Assembly (NCBI RefSeq): GCF_000021745.1
Contig: NC_011666.1
Coordinates: 1,116,001 to 1,180,000, forward strand
DNA: 64,000 nt
Source: Methylocella silvestris BL2
GTDB taxonomy: Bacteria > Pseudomonadota > Alphaproteobacteria > Rhizobiales > Beijerinckiaceae
Direction of reading: 5' to 3'
Shown: piece by piece, positions 36,400 through 46,040 of the stretch
Position numbering within the stretch: the first letter of the stretch is position 1
How the letters are laid out: every line of letters begins with the position of its first letter
Notes under the pieces: model-generated
What the model saw: the letters and a program-made list of their open reading frames with translations, nothing else
Database searches by the model: none
What the model was told of the DNA's origin: nothing
Translations under genes and position numbers: made by a program

Positions 36400-37494
36400 C
36401 TACTCGATGATGATCTTCGGCGCGACGCGGGCCGCCCCTTTGTCCAGCTTGGCTTTGATTTGCGCCGCAAGCTCCCGATAGACCTTGGCGTGGGCGCCGC
36501 CCGGGTCGCTGACCACAATCGGGCGCCCCGCATCCGACTGTTCGCGAATGTCCATATCCAAGGGCACTTCGCCGAGAAAAGGCACGCCATAGCGCTCGGC
36601 CTCGCGCCGGGCGCCGCCGTGCCCGAAGATGTCCGAACGGCCGCCGCAGTGTGGACAGACGAAATAGCTCATGTTTTCGACAATGCCGAGGATTGCGACA
36701 TCGACCTTGTTGAACATGGCGACGCCGCGCCGCGCGTCGATCAAAGCGAGATCCTGCGGCGTCGAGACGATCACTGCGCCGGCGAGCGCGACCGATTGCG
36801 CCATGGTCAGCTGCGCGTCTCCCGTGCCGGGCGGCATGTCGACAACGAGGCAGTCGAGCTCGCCCCAGGCGACGTCGCGCAGCATTTGCTGTAGGGCGCC
36901 CATGACCATGGGTCCGCGCCAGATCATCGCCTCCTCCTCGCCGACGAGAAAGCCGATCGACATCGCCTTGACGCCATAGGCTTCCAAGGGAATGAGCGTG
37001 CGGCCCTCGCTGCGCGGCTTGTCCTTGAGGCCAAGCAGCCGCGGCAAGGACGGCCCATAAATGTCGGCGTCGAGAATGCCGATCCGCCAACCGAGGTCCT
37101 TGAGGCTCAGCGCCAGATTGACGGCAGTGGTGGATTTTCCCACCCCGCCCTTGCCGGAGGCGACGGCAATGATATGGGCGACGCCCGGAATCGCCAGATT
37201 GCGGCCGGCTTGCGGCTTGGCGGCCGGAGGCGGCGGCGGCCGCTGCTCTGTTCTGTTCGCGGTGAGGCTGACAAGCGCGCTCGATACCCCGCGCAGCTTG
37301 CGTAGCGCGGTCTCCGCCGCGACCCGCATGGGCTCCATCGCGGCGGAGCGCTGCGGGTCGATCGAAATGGAGACGTAAACCTTGCCGTCACGGATCGACA
37401 CGCCAGCGATCGCGCCCGATCGCGCCAGGGGCGTTTCGCCGTCCGGCCCGGGGACTGCCTCAAGCGCGGTAAGAACGTCTTGCTCGCTGGCCAT
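36400..37494 (-). CDS. apbC: Mrp/NBP35-family iron-sulfur carrier ATPase (ApbC)
   Basis: A 364-residue P-loop protein that binds and transfers Fe-S clusters. The N-terminal 85 residues form a DUF59/FSCA-like domain. The deviant Walker A is SGKGGVGKSTTAVNLAL, followed by ILDADIYGPSLPRLLG. The bridging-cluster motif CPHCGG is present. The start at 37494 (MASEQDVLTAL) fits the family; upstream in-frame ATGs add an unrelated leader. The name Mrp here is unrelated to the antiporter. Confidence 0.92.
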   Translation of the reverse strand: MASEQDVLTALEAVPGPDGETPLARSGAIAGVSIRDGKVYVSISIDPQRSAAMEPMRVAAETALRKLRGVSSALVSLTANRTEQRPPPPPAAKPQAGRNLAIPGVAHIIAVASGKGGVGKSTTAVNLALSLKDLGWRIGILDADIYGPSLPRLLGLKDKPRSEGRTLIPLEAYGVKAMSIGFLVGEEEAMIWRGPMVMGALQQMLRDVAWGELDCLVVDMPPGTGDAQLTMAQSVALAGAVIVSTPQDLALIDARRGVAMFNKVDVAILGIVENMSYFVCPHCGGRSDIFGHGGARREAERYGVPFLGEVPLDMDIREQSDAGRPIVVSDPGGAHAKVYRELAAQIKAKLDKGAARVAPKIIIE

Positions 37495-37668
37495 ATGCCG
37501 CATCGACTCCATTGCTGGCGGCGAGCGAGAAGGTCCGCCGAAGCATTTTGCTATAGGCGAATGCTCCGGTCCGTTCAATCGGGCGCCTCGACGAAGTAGA
37601 AGAATTCCAGACTGGCGCTGGACAGCCGCAGTCTTCCTGCCTCATATATCGGCGCGCTCCAAACTCGC

Positions 37669-38553
37669 TTGAACAATGCGCCGCATGGGGCGGCCCATCG
37701 ATTTCTCCGGAGAGACGCCCTGTCTGCAAGCGACCGCCGCCCCTCCCCGGCCGCTCCTGGTCTCGCCGCTCTCGTCCGCTGTCTTGCGGCGATCGCGCTT
37801 GCCGTCGTCCTGGCCCCGCCGCTGCGGGCGCAAGCGCCGCCACAACTTCCGCCTAAAGAGCTCGTCATCGCCAGCGAAGGCGCGCGGCCGCCCTATAATT
37901 ATCTCGACTCCAACAATGAGCTCGCCGGCTTCGAGATCGATCTCGGCCGCCTTCTCTGCGCGCGGATGAAGCTCCAGTGCCGCTTCGTGACGCAGGACTG
38001 GGACGGCCTCACGCCGGGTCTGCTCAATCGGCAATATGACGCGATCATGGCGGCGATGGAGATCACCGACGAAGCGAAAGAAAAGATCGCCTTCTCGAAA
38101 CCCTATATCCGCATGCCGTCGGCTTTCATCGCCTCGATGCAAAGCGACATCAAGGATACGACGCCGGCCGGCCTCAAGGGCCGCAGCATCGGCGTCGAAT
38201 CCGGCGGCGCGCATCAGAATTATCTCGACGATCTCTACAAGCAGTCGGAGATCCGACCTTATGCCACCCTTGAGGAAGCCATTCTCGACCTCGCGGAAGG
38301 GCGCCTCGACCTCGTCATCGGCGACAAGGACGCCATTTCCGATTTCCTGAAATCGCGCAAGGAGGGGCAGTGCTGCAAGATCGTCGCGGACGCCCCGCAT
38401 GAGGCGGCCTATTTCGGAAACGGCGTCGGCGTCGGTCTGCGCAAGGAGGATGTCGCGCTGAAAGCGATGTTCGACAAAGCGATTGACGAGACAATGGCGG
38501 ACGGCTCCTTCGCAAAGCTCCAGTCGAAATATTTCGACTACAAGATCAATTGA
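37669..38553 (+). CDS. Amino-acid ABC transporter substrate-binding protein (orphan)
   Basis: A 294-residue family-3 solute-binding protein with an N-terminal export segment (VRCLAAIALAVVLAPPLRAQ), then ELVIASEGARPPYNYLD, GFEIDLGRLLCARM, DWDGLTPGLLNRQYDAIMA and ITDEAKEKIAFSKPY. These match lysine/arginine/ornithine or histidine binders. No ATG is available, so TTG at 37669 is used; the exact start is uncertain. No permease or ATPase gene is adjacent, so it must partner with components elsewhere. Confidence 0.82.
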   Translation: MNNAPHGAAHRFLRRDALSASDRRPSPAAPGLAALVRCLAAIALAVVLAPPLRAQAPPQLPPKELVIASEGARPPYNYLDSNNELAGFEIDLGRLLCARMKLQCRFVTQDWDGLTPGLLNRQYDAIMAAMEITDEAKEKIAFSKPYIRMPSAFIASMQSDIKDTTPAGLKGRSIGVESGGAHQNYLDDLYKQSEIRPYATLEEAILDLAEGRLDLVIGDKDAISDFLKSRKEGQCCKIVADAPHEAAYFGNGVGVGLRKEDVALKAMFDKAIDETMADGSFAKLQSKYFDYKIN

Positions 38554-38736
38554 CCTTCGTCGCGGCAGGCCGGCGCGCCTGCGGCGTTCGCGTCGCTTGA
38601 GCCGGCGGGGGCGAAAGCGCTAAGTTCGGTCGGCGCGCCTGTGCGACGGCTGTTCGGCGCGAGGCGGCGGCCCTTCCCCGAAACAGGCATTTCGAAAACC
38701 CGCCGGCGATCGCCGGCCCAGCAAAGTCAGGCGGCA

Positions 38737-39603
38737 ATGGCGAAGATCGCTTTCCTTGGTCTCGGCGTGATGGGGTTTCCCATGGCCGGGCATCTTGCCC
38801 TGAAGGGCCACACGGTCACTGTCTACAATCGGTCAGCCGCCAAGGCCCAAGCCTGGGTCGAAAAATATGGCGGCGCCTCCGCGCCGACCCCAAGGGCAGC
38901 GGCGCAAGGCCAGGAGTTCGTGATGGCCTGCGTCGGCAATGACGCCGACCTGCGCAGCGTGGCTTTTGGCGAGGACGGCGCTTTCGCGGGGCTCGCCCAA
39001 GGCGCGATTTTCGTCGACCACACGACGGCGTCGGCCGAGGTGGCGCGCGAATTGAATGCGGCCGCGGCGGCGAATGGGCAAGGATTTGTCGACGCGCCCG
39101 TCTCGGGCGGCCAGGCAGGGGCCGAGAATGGCGCGCTGTCGATCATGTGCGGCGGCGATCGGGAACATTACGCCCGCGTCGAGCCGATTGTTGCAGCCTA
39201 TGCCAAGGCTGTCCGCCTGATGGGTCCGGCGGGGTCCGGCCAGCTCACCAAAATGGTCAATCAGATCTGCATCGCAGGCCTCGTCGAGGCGTTGGCGGAA
39301 GGATTGCATTTTGCAAAATGCGCGGGGCTCGATCCGCAGGCGGTGGTCGAGGTCATCTCGAAGGGCGCCGCGCAATCCTGGCAGATGGAGAACCGCTCCA
39401 AGACGATGACCGAGGGCAAGTTCGACTTCGGCTTTGCGGTCGACTGGATGCGCAAGGATCTCGCGATTTGCCTCGCGGAAGCGCGCCGCAATGGCGCAAG
39501 GCTCCCGACGGCCGCGCTGATCGATCAGTTCTACGCCGAGGTTCAGGCCATGGGCGGATCGCGATGGGATACGTCGAGCCTGATCGCCCGGCTTGAAAGA
39601 TGA
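38737..39603 (+). CDS. Beta-hydroxyacid dehydrogenase (3-hydroxyisobutyrate dehydrogenase-like)
   Basis: A 288-residue NAD(P)-dependent enzyme with the nucleotide motif FLGLGVMGFPMAGHLA, the substrate motif DAPVSGGQAGAENG, and GPAGSGQLTKMVNQ carrying the catalytic lysine. Family members oxidise 3-hydroxyisobutyrate or reduce tartronate semialdehyde. The neighbours do not show which. The start at 38737 gives the standard N-terminus. Confidence 0.88.
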   Translation: MAKIAFLGLGVMGFPMAGHLALKGHTVTVYNRSAAKAQAWVEKYGGASAPTPRAAAQGQEFVMACVGNDADLRSVAFGEDGAFAGLAQGAIFVDHTTASAEVARELNAAAAANGQGFVDAPVSGGQAGAENGALSIMCGGDREHYARVEPIVAAYAKAVRLMGPAGSGQLTKMVNQICIAGLVEALAEGLHFAKCAGLDPQAVVEVISKGAAQSWQMENRSKTMTEGKFDFGFAVDWMRKDLAICLAEARRNGARLPTAALIDQFYAEVQAMGGSRWDTSSLIARLER

Positions 39604-39746
39604 AATTGCCCGCAACCTAAGCAGAGGTTTGGAGTTTGGCTCAGTGTTGCGCGCGTCCCGGCTGGCGGTCTGATCCGGCGAAGAGAAGCGCGCCGGATTC
39701 AGAAGTCGAAGCGCGGTAGTGCGCTGAGGCGAATTGCGAGGGCGGC

Positions 39747-40037
39747 ATGTCAATTATTTATATCATCCTGATCGGATTCATCGCGGGCCTGATCGCCCGT
39801 TTTTTGTCGCCCGGACCGTATAATCCCTCCGGCTTCATCATGACCGTTTTGCTCGGAATCGCCGGCGCCTTCGTCGCAACCTGGCTTGGCCAGACGATCG
39901 GCTGGTACCGGTTGGATCAAGGGGCGGGACTGATCGGCGCGACCGTCGGCGCCGTCCTGGTCTTATTTGTGTGGCGCATGATCAAGGGGCGGTCGACGCC
40001 GGTTGAAGGGCCAAGCGGCGGCCGGCGCTGGCTTTAA
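39747..40037 (+). CDS. GlsB/YeaQ/YmgE family membrane protein
   Basis: A 96-residue, three-helix member: IILIGFIAGLIARFLSPG, then TVLLGIAGAFVATWLGQTIG, then GLIGATVGAVLVLFVW and a basic tail. Stress-associated family with unknown mechanism. Transcribed alone, 140 bases after the dehydrogenase. It is a distant paralogue of 36086-36370. Confidence 0.85.
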   Translation: MSIIYIILIGFIAGLIARFLSPGPYNPSGFIMTVLLGIAGAFVATWLGQTIGWYRLDQGAGLIGATVGAVLVLFVWRMIKGRSTPVEGPSGGRRWL

Positions 40038-40420
40038 ATCGCGGTGATTGCGAATTGTATCCGTCGAAAATCAGGGAAGTGATCGACCGCTGAGTGTTGA
40101 GCGGGATGCGGGGCGGGAAAGCTGTCGCTGAATTTCCCGATCCCGCGTCTGCCCGATTTCGGCTGGGTAGATTATTCGGTCAACGCGAAACGGGCCAGAT
40201 TCGGCGGCTCCAGATTGCCCCGAGTTTGGCCGCGCCTCGCCCGCGATGAAATACGGGCGGGGCATATCGGGACTGCGGGCATGGTTCAGAGACGCAGCGT
40301 CTAGCGGCGAAGGAAAAATCGGCGCGCTGCGAAAATTTGATTTCCTTTTTGTCCGTTTGCGAAAAGAATTCGGCCCAGCCGGAGCAGAAAAAGACTCCGG
40401 TGCAGGGAAGGATTGCTTTC
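40038..40420. other. Intergenic region, no supported gene
   Basis: Nearly 400 bases separate the GlsB-like gene and the small secreted protein. Frames here are short and have no recognisable product. An A/T-richer stretch near 40330-40375 may hold the promoter of the downstream small gene; no clear -35/-10 pair is asserted. Confidence 0.4.
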
Positions 40421-40615
40421 ATGAAGAAAATCATACCCGTATTGACGGCGGCTTTTTTCCTCGGCGGATTAGCCGCGGCGGAGGCGGCGCCCATTCCGAG
40501 CTCCAGCGTCACGACGATCACGAGCGGCGGCGACAGCTCCATTGTGACGAAGACCGCCTATCACAAAAAGAAGAATATGAAAAAAGTGCATAAAGCGCAG
40601 GGAAGAGGCCGCTAG
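40421..40615 (+). CDS. Small secreted basic protein (64 aa)
   Basis: A 64-residue protein with a signal peptide (MKKIIPVLTAAFFLGGLAAAEA, cut near AEA-AP, described by position) and a short mature region of 40 residues: Ser/Thr-rich first, then lysine-rich (YHKKKNMKKVHK). RBS AGGGAAGGA lies about 10 bases upstream. No family is recognised. Basic secreted peptides of this size occur in Rhizobiales with unknown function. Confidence 0.65.
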   Translation: MKKIIPVLTAAFFLGGLAAAEAAPIPSSSVTTITSGGDSSIVTKTAYHKKKNMKKVHKAQGRGR

Positions 40616-40733
40616 GCGGCCGTAACTCGTCAGGCTGTGGCTTGAAGGCGCGGTTACCAAGGATTGAGACAAGCGCAGAGATTTCAAAATCGAAGCGGCC
40701 CCCGGAATTCCTTTGTTCCTGACTTGCGCCAAA

Positions 40734-40769
40734 ATGTTCCGGAAAATCTGGCAAGCTTTTTCGGAACAT
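40734..40769. repeat. Imperfect inverted repeat (13-bp arms)
   Basis: ATGTTCCGGAAAA at 40734-40746 pairs with TTTTTCGGAACAT at 40757-40769 with one mismatch and a 10-base loop. It could act as a terminator-like or REP-like element between converging genes. Confidence 0.55.
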
Positions 40770-40818
40770 GACTTAACATATCGATTTTAAAAGAATTCTA
40801 TAAATTTGATCTAGGGCG

Positions 40819-40890
40819 GTGCTGAAAGCGGCAAGATTTTCCGACCGCCGCCATGCTCCAAATACTTTGAATCGATCATGTTTCGTGGGT
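40819..40890 (-). repeat. Dispersed intergenic repeat, degenerate copy
   Basis: About 70 bases matching the reverse complement of the copy at 59846-59960, best in CCATGCTCCAAA and GAATCGATCA with the same spacing, and weaker in the CCGAAAAG/TTTTCCGACC hairpin part. It lies downstream of dnaE2. Confidence 0.5.
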
Positions 40891-40920
40891 TGCACCGATG
40901 CGGCCTAAGCTCATCTTGGC

Positions 40921-43900
40921 TTAATGGAAATTTCGTCCCTTCGGCAGGACGCGGCGCCAATCCTCTTGCGGCGGCGCGGGCGACGGCGTTTCTACAGGCT
41001 TGGACCGCGCGGGCGCGACCGGTTCGCGCGGGGCGCGGGAATCGCGAAGATTTGGCCGCCTGACTTCATCCGCCCGGGCCAAGGACGAAACCGCGCCGCC
41101 ATGATCCGACAAGAGAGCCAGCAGCGGGCTGAGATCCTCCGCGCGCTCCATCACCACATGGATGACGTCGGATTCTTTCTGCAAGCGGCCGGTCACGGCG
41201 AGGAAGCGGGCGCCGATGACGATCCGGCGCAGCCGCTCAAAAATTTTCGGCCAGACAATGGCGTTGGCGATTCCCGTTTCATCCTCGATCGTCAGGAAAA
41301 TGACGCCGCTCGCCGTGCCCGGACGCTGGCGCACGAGAACGAGACCCGCCACGGTGATGCGGGAGCCCGCAGGCTGGTTCTTCAAATCATCCGCGCGCAG
41401 GATCCTTTTTTGCGTCAGCCTCTCGCGCAGAAAAGAGACCGGATGCGCCTTCAACGAGAGGGAGAGACGGCGATAATCCTCGACGACATGTTCGCCAAGT
41501 AGCATCGGCGGGAGCTTTGCCTCGGCTTCGGTCGCGCGCCAGCTAAGGTCCTTGAGCAAGGGCAGATCATCCTTGTCGCCCGCGCGGTTCAGGCCGCGCA
41601 CGGCCCAGAGCGCCTCGCGCCGGTCGAGCCCTAGCGAGCGGAAGGCGTCGGCCCCGGCAAGCAACTCCATGACGGCAAGAGACAGGCCCGCGCGCAGCCA
41701 GAGATCGCGAATGGAATCATAGCCCCTGTCCCGCATGGCGACGAGCTGGGTTGCATCATGTTCGGCAAAGCCTTTGATCTGACGAAATCCCAGGCTGATC
41801 CCGCAAGTCGCGAAAATCTCGCCCTGCATCGAGGCGTGGCGGGGATGCGGCGGCCGACGTTCAGCCGCCGGCGTCAGCGTCGAATCCCAATGAGAAAAAT
41901 TGACGTCGACCTCTTCGACTCCAACGCCATGTTCGCGCGCGTCGCGCAGGATTTGCGCGGGCGCATAAAATCCCATCGGCTGAGCGTTGAGAAGCGCGCA
42001 GGCGAAAGCGTCGGGATAGCGGCATTTCATCCAGGCCGAAGCGTAAACAAGCAGCGCGAAGGAAGCGGCGTGGCTTTCCGGAAAACCATAAGAGCCGAAA
42101 CCTTCGATCTGCTTGAAGCAGCGCTCGGCGAAGTCGCGTGAATAGTCCCGGGCGACCATCCCTTCGATCATCTTGGCGCGGAAGGCGCCGATTGTGCCGA
42201 CATGTTTGAACGTCGCCATGGCCCGGCGCAATTGATCGGCCTCGGAGGGCGTGAAGCCGGCGGCGACGATGGCGATCTTCATCGCCTGTTCCTGGAACAG
42301 GGGCACGCCAAGGGTCTTGCCCAGCACCTCTTCGAGCTGCTTCGAGGGATAGGAGACAGGCTCCAATCCCTGTCGCCGCCGCAGATAGGGATGCACCATG
42401 TCGCCCTGAATCGGGCCTGGCCGCACGATCGCGACCTCAATGACGAGATCGTAGAATTCTCTCGGCCGCAGCCGCGGCAGCATCGACATCTGCGCCCGGC
42501 TCTCGATCTGGAAAACGCCGATCGTGTCGGCGCGCGAGATCATCTCATAGACGGCGCCCTGTTCCGGCGGCAGGGTCGCGATGGTCAGCTCTTCGCCATA
42601 ATGCTCCCTGATGAGGTCAAACCCCTTGCGCAGGCAGGTCAGCATGCCGAGCGCCAGCACGTCGATCTTCAAAATGCCGAGCGCGTCGAGATCGTCCTTG
42701 TCCCATTCGATGGTGGTGCGATCCTCCATCGCGGCGTTCATGATCGGAACCACCTCGTCGAGCCGCGAACGCGTGATGACGAAGCCGCCCGTATGCTGCG
42801 ACAGATGGCGCGGAAAACCGATCAACTCCTCGGCGAGCTTTAACGTCTGCGCCAGCCGCGCCTCGGTCGGATCGAAGCCGGCCTTTTGGGCCTCCCCGGC
42901 TTCGACGCTCGACGACGACCCGCCCCAGATCGTCGCGGACAGGGCCGAGACGACGTCGTCCGAGAGGCCAAACGCCTTGCCCACTTCGCGGATCGCCGAG
43001 CGGGCGCGATAGGTGATGACGCTCGCCGTCAAAGCGGCGCGGGCGCGGCCGTAACGCGCATAGATATATTGCATGACCTGTTCGCGCCGCTCATGCTCGA
43101 AATCGACGTCGATGTCGGGCGGCTCATTGCGGTCAGGCGAGATAAAACGCTCGAACAGGAGATTGTGAAAGGCGGGATTGACCTCGGTCACGCCAAGACA
43201 ATAGCAAAGCGTCGAATTCGCCGCCGAGCCGCGGCCCTGGCATAGAATCTTCTCTGTGCGGGCGAAGCGCACAATATCGTGTACGGTCAGGAAATAGGGC
43301 GCGTAATCAAGCTGTTCGACCAGCTTCAATTCATGCGCGATCGCCGTCTCGACCGAGGGAGGAACGCCGTCCGGAAAGCGGAACTTCGCCCCTTCGCGCG
43401 CAAAAAAAGCGAGCGCGGCTTGCGGCGTTTCAAATCCTTCGCGCAATTCCTCGGGATAGTCGCCGCGCAATTCATCAAGGCTGAAGTCCAGCCCGTCGAG
43501 AAAGCGCAGCGTCTCTTCCATCGCCTGAGGCGCGCCGGCAAAAAGCCGCGCCATCTCCGCCGCGCTTTTCATATGACGTTCGGCATTGGCTTCAAGGGCG
43601 AGCCCCAAGCGATCGAGCGTTTGTCCCGCGCGGATGGCGCTCAGCACATCCTGCAGCGGGCGCCGCTCGGGCGTATGCATGATGACGTCATTGACAGCGA
43701 TGAGGGGTGTGTTCGTTTTTCTTGAAAGCGCGATGCGGCTTGCAAGATCGCGCCGCATTGAAACGCCATAGGTCATTTTGGCGGCAAGCCACAGGCGCCC
43801 GTTCGAGGCCTCGCGCAACTGTTCGATGAGAGGCATTTCCTGGCCAAAAGCCAGCGCATGGGCGTCGTCCAAAAGATCGACAGGATTTTTATAATGATTA

Positions 43901-44358
43901 TTATCATGCAATTCGGCGTGGATTTTCCTGGATCGCCTGGTTTCGTCGCCCTTTTCCCATGTTGTTTCCGGCATGAGGATAAGCTGTTGTCCCTGCGCCG
44001 CTTCGATGAGGTCGCTTGAACGCAGAAGGGAGACGCCTTTTTGCGCGCGGGCGTTGGCGCGAGTCAAAAGCCGCGTCAGGCGTCCATAGGCGGCGCGGTC
44101 GCGCGGGTAGCTCAGTATGTCTGGCGCGCCGTCGCAGAAAACGAGCCGCGCGCCGATAGCGAGATGAAAGGACGGGCTCTTATTGGCTTTCAAAAAACGA
44201 TGGGCGCGGACGACGCCGGCAAGCGAATTGCGGTCGGCGATCCCCAGGCCGGCAAGTCCGAGAGCCATCGCCGCGGCGACGAGTTCTTCGGGATGCGAGG
44301 CGCCGCGCAGAAAGGAGAAATTCGTCGTCGCCGCCAGTTCGGCGTAGCGCGGGCTCAT
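40921..44358 (-). CDS. dnaE2: Error-prone DNA polymerase DnaE2
   Basis: An 1145-residue C-family DNA polymerase. It begins MSPRYAELAATTNFSFLRGAS (PHP domain), contains the polymerase catalytic motif region PDIDVDFEHERREQV, and ends in LPKGRNFH, the characteristic DnaE2 C-terminus. It performs mutagenic lesion bypass together with ImuA and ImuB. The start at 44358 overlaps the imuB stop by ATGA. It is the last gene of the SOS operon with the LexA box at 46894-46908. Confidence 0.96.
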   Translation of the reverse strand: MSPRYAELAATTNFSFLRGASHPEELVAAAMALGLAGLGIADRNSLAGVVRAHRFLKANKSPSFHLAIGARLVFCDGAPDILSYPRDRAAYGRLTRLLTRANARAQKGVSLLRSSDLIEAAQGQQLILMPETTWEKGDETRRSRKIHAELHDNNHYKNPVDLLDDAHALAFGQEMPLIEQLREASNGRLWLAAKMTYGVSMRRDLASRIALSRKTNTPLIAVNDVIMHTPERRPLQDVLSAIRAGQTLDRLGLALEANAERHMKSAAEMARLFAGAPQAMEETLRFLDGLDFSLDELRGDYPEELREGFETPQAALAFFAREGAKFRFPDGVPPSVETAIAHELKLVEQLDYAPYFLTVHDIVRFARTEKILCQGRGSAANSTLCYCLGVTEVNPAFHNLLFERFISPDRNEPPDIDVDFEHERREQVMQYIYARYGRARAALTASVITYRARSAIREVGKAFGLSDDVVSALSATIWGGSSSSVEAGEAQKAGFDPTEARLAQTLKLAEELIGFPRHLSQHTGGFVITRSRLDEVVPIMNAAMEDRTTIEWDKDDLDALGILKIDVLALGMLTCLRKGFDLIREHYGEELTIATLPPEQGAVYEMISRADTIGVFQIESRAQMSMLPRLRPREFYDLVIEVAIVRPGPIQGDMVHPYLRRRQGLEPVSYPSKQLEEVLGKTLGVPLFQEQAMKIAIVAAGFTPSEADQLRRAMATFKHVGTIGAFRAKMIEGMVARDYSRDFAERCFKQIEGFGSYGFPESHAASFALLVYASAWMKCRYPDAFACALLNAQPMGFYAPAQILRDAREHGVGVEEVDVNFSHWDSTLTPAAERRPPHPRHASMQGEIFATCGISLGFRQIKGFAEHDATQLVAMRDRGYDSIRDLWLRAGLSLAVMELLAGADAFRSLGLDRREALWAVRGLNRAGDKDDLPLLKDLSWRATEAEAKLPPMLLGEHVVEDYRRLSLSLKAHPVSFLRERLTQKRILRADDLKNQPAGSRITVAGLVLVRQRPGTASGVIFLTIEDETGIANAIVWPKIFERLRRIVIGARFLAVTGRLQKESDVIHVVMERAEDLSPLLALLSDHGGAVSSLARADEVRRPNLRDSRAPREPVAPARSKPVETPSPAPPQEDWRRVLPKGRNFH

Positions 44359-46040
44359 GCAAAAAACCCGTGCATGAACCAGCGCGGGCGGGTCGTCTCC
44401 CTGTCGAAGAGGCCCTCGCGGAACAGCCAGAATCGACGTCCCTCGCAATCCTCGGCGCGGAAATAATCGCGGGTGAGCGCGGTCGTTCCCCGCCACCATT
44501 CGGGCGCGATGCGCTCTGGGCCCTCGAAGGCCGCGACCTCATGCAGCACGCGCCGCCAGCGAAATCTCAAAGGCGGTCCGTCGGGCACGGCGGCGACGGC
44601 CTCGATCGGCTCCGGACGCTCGAGCAGCCGGATGGGGCGGGCGGGCATAGGGCTTGCTCCCTTCGCCTCTTCATGCGCCTGGCCGCCAGCTGGCGACGCC
44701 GCAAAACGCGGCCATTCCGACTTCACATGATGATAGTCATAGCGCGCGGCGGGAACCGCGATCACGGCGAATTCCGGCGCATGCGTCCCATTGAAGGCAA
44801 GCCGCGTCACCCGCCGCAAGCCCAATCGCGCGCCGAGCCTGTCGATGAGTTCGGCGAGATCTTCCACATGATCTTGCGCGCGATCTTCAGCGCGATCTTG
44901 GCCGCTCCAGCCTGTCTGCTCGGGATCCTTGCGTTCGAGCGCAAGCGCCGCAAGGCGGATCACGTCAAAACCGAAGCCGGCGTCGAAGGCCTCGCCGTCC
45001 TGGGCGAGACTCAAGGCCTCAAAACGTTCGTGAAAAAGCCGCGCGATGAGAGCCGGATCGCGCAGCGGCCGCATCGTTCCAACCGTAAAATGCATGACCT
45101 CGCCGTCGACGCGAAAGAGGCTCGCCTCGAGCCGCCGCGCGCCCTCGCCATGGCGCGTGAGCAGCGCGCAAAGATCTTGCGCCAACCCGGCGATCGAGGC
45201 CTCGACGTCCTCGCGCCGGCAAAGGCCGTCGAGGAATCGCCGCTCAGTCATGAAGGCGGGCGCTTCGAAGCGCGGCGATATTGGCGTTTTAACGCGACCC
45301 AGCAAACCGTCGAGACGCGCATAAAGAGCAAGGCCGCAGCGGGCGGCGATCGGCGCGCGCGGCCGCATCGTCACATCGCGGATCCGGCGCAAGCCCGCTT
45401 CCGCCAATGCGCTGAGCGTTTCCGGCTCCAGCCGAAGGGCGGCGAGCGGCAACCCTCCGAGGCGGCGCTCCAGTTCCACCGCATCGAGCGCCGGCGGCAA
45501 AATGCGCGCCGCAAAATCCGCCGCGCCATAGCGCGCCAGGGCGAAAGCCGCCTCAGGCGTCGAAGCCAGCCCTCCTTGCGCGCAAAAGCCCTGGCGGCGA
45601 AGACTTTCTTCGATTTCGGCCAGGAGACTCGCCTCGCCGCCGAAAAGATGCGCCGCGCCGCTGACGTCGAGCATCACCCCGTCCGGCGCGTCGAGAGCCG
45701 CCAGGGGGGTGAAACGACGACACCAATCGACGATATGGGCGAGCGTCTGCGCCTCTCCTTCGGGATCCGCCTCGGCGCAGATCAGCGCCGGATGCATGGC
45801 GCGCGCATCGGCCAGATTCATGCCGGACCTGAGGCCGAGACGGCGCCCTTCCGCGTCGATCGCGGCGAGTTTTTGCGCGCCATTGATTTTGGCGAGCGTC
45901 GCCCGCGGCGGCTCAGGCGCTTTGCCTGAAGTTGATCCCTTCCTTGATTTCTCGGCTGATCCCCCGCGATCCTGCGCGCGCATGCGCCGGATGATCCGGT
46001 CGGTCGGAAGCGTCGGCAGAAAAACGGAGAGGAAACGCAT
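44355..46040 (-). CDS. imuB: ImuB, Y-family-like polymerase accessory protein
   Basis: A 561-residue DinB/UmuC-related protein lacking normal polymerase activity in characterised homologues; it links DnaE2 to the beta clamp. The N-terminus is MRFLSVFLPTLPTDRIIRRM, followed by a Y-family palm and little-finger region (LDVSGAAHLFGGE, GLRSGMNLADARAMHP). An upstream in-frame ATG at 46061 is an alternative start. The gene overlaps imuA by about 128 bases and dnaE2 by 4. Confidence 0.9.
   Translation of the reverse strand: MRFLSVFLPTLPTDRIIRRMRAQDRGGSAEKSRKGSTSGKAPEPPRATLAKINGAQKLAAIDAEGRRLGLRSGMNLADARAMHPALICAEADPEGEAQTLAHIVDWCRRFTPLAALDAPDGVMLDVSGAAHLFGGEASLLAEIEESLRRQGFCAQGGLASTPEAAFALARYGAADFAARILPPALDAVELERRLGGLPLAALRLEPETLSALAEAGLRRIRDVTMRPRAPIAARCGLALYARLDGLLGRVKTPISPRFEAPAFMTERRFLDGLCRREDVEASIAGLAQDLCALLTRHGEGARRLEASLFRVDGEVMHFTVGTMRPLRDPALIARLFHERFEALSLAQDGEAFDAGFGFDVIRLAALALERKDPEQTGWSGQDRAEDRAQDHVEDLAELIDRLGARLGLRRVTRLAFNGTHAPEFAVIAVPAARYDYHHVKSEWPRFAASPAGGQAHEEAKGASPMPARPIRLLERPEPIEAVAAVPDGPPLRFRWRRVLHEVAAFEGPERIAPEWWRGTTALTRDYFRAEDCEGRRFWLFREGLFDRETTRPRWFMHGFFA

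Larger units (their letters stand above)
40616..40920. other. Intergenic region with hairpin and repeat copy
   Basis: No gene is supported. It holds a long imperfect hairpin at 40734-40769 and a degenerate copy of the dispersed repeat at 40819-40890, immediately downstream of the dnaE2 3' end. Confidence 0.5.

Noticed and set aside
44370-45929. Long plus-strand open frame opposite imuB
   Set aside because: imuB is strongly supported on the other strand; this is an antisense shadow.
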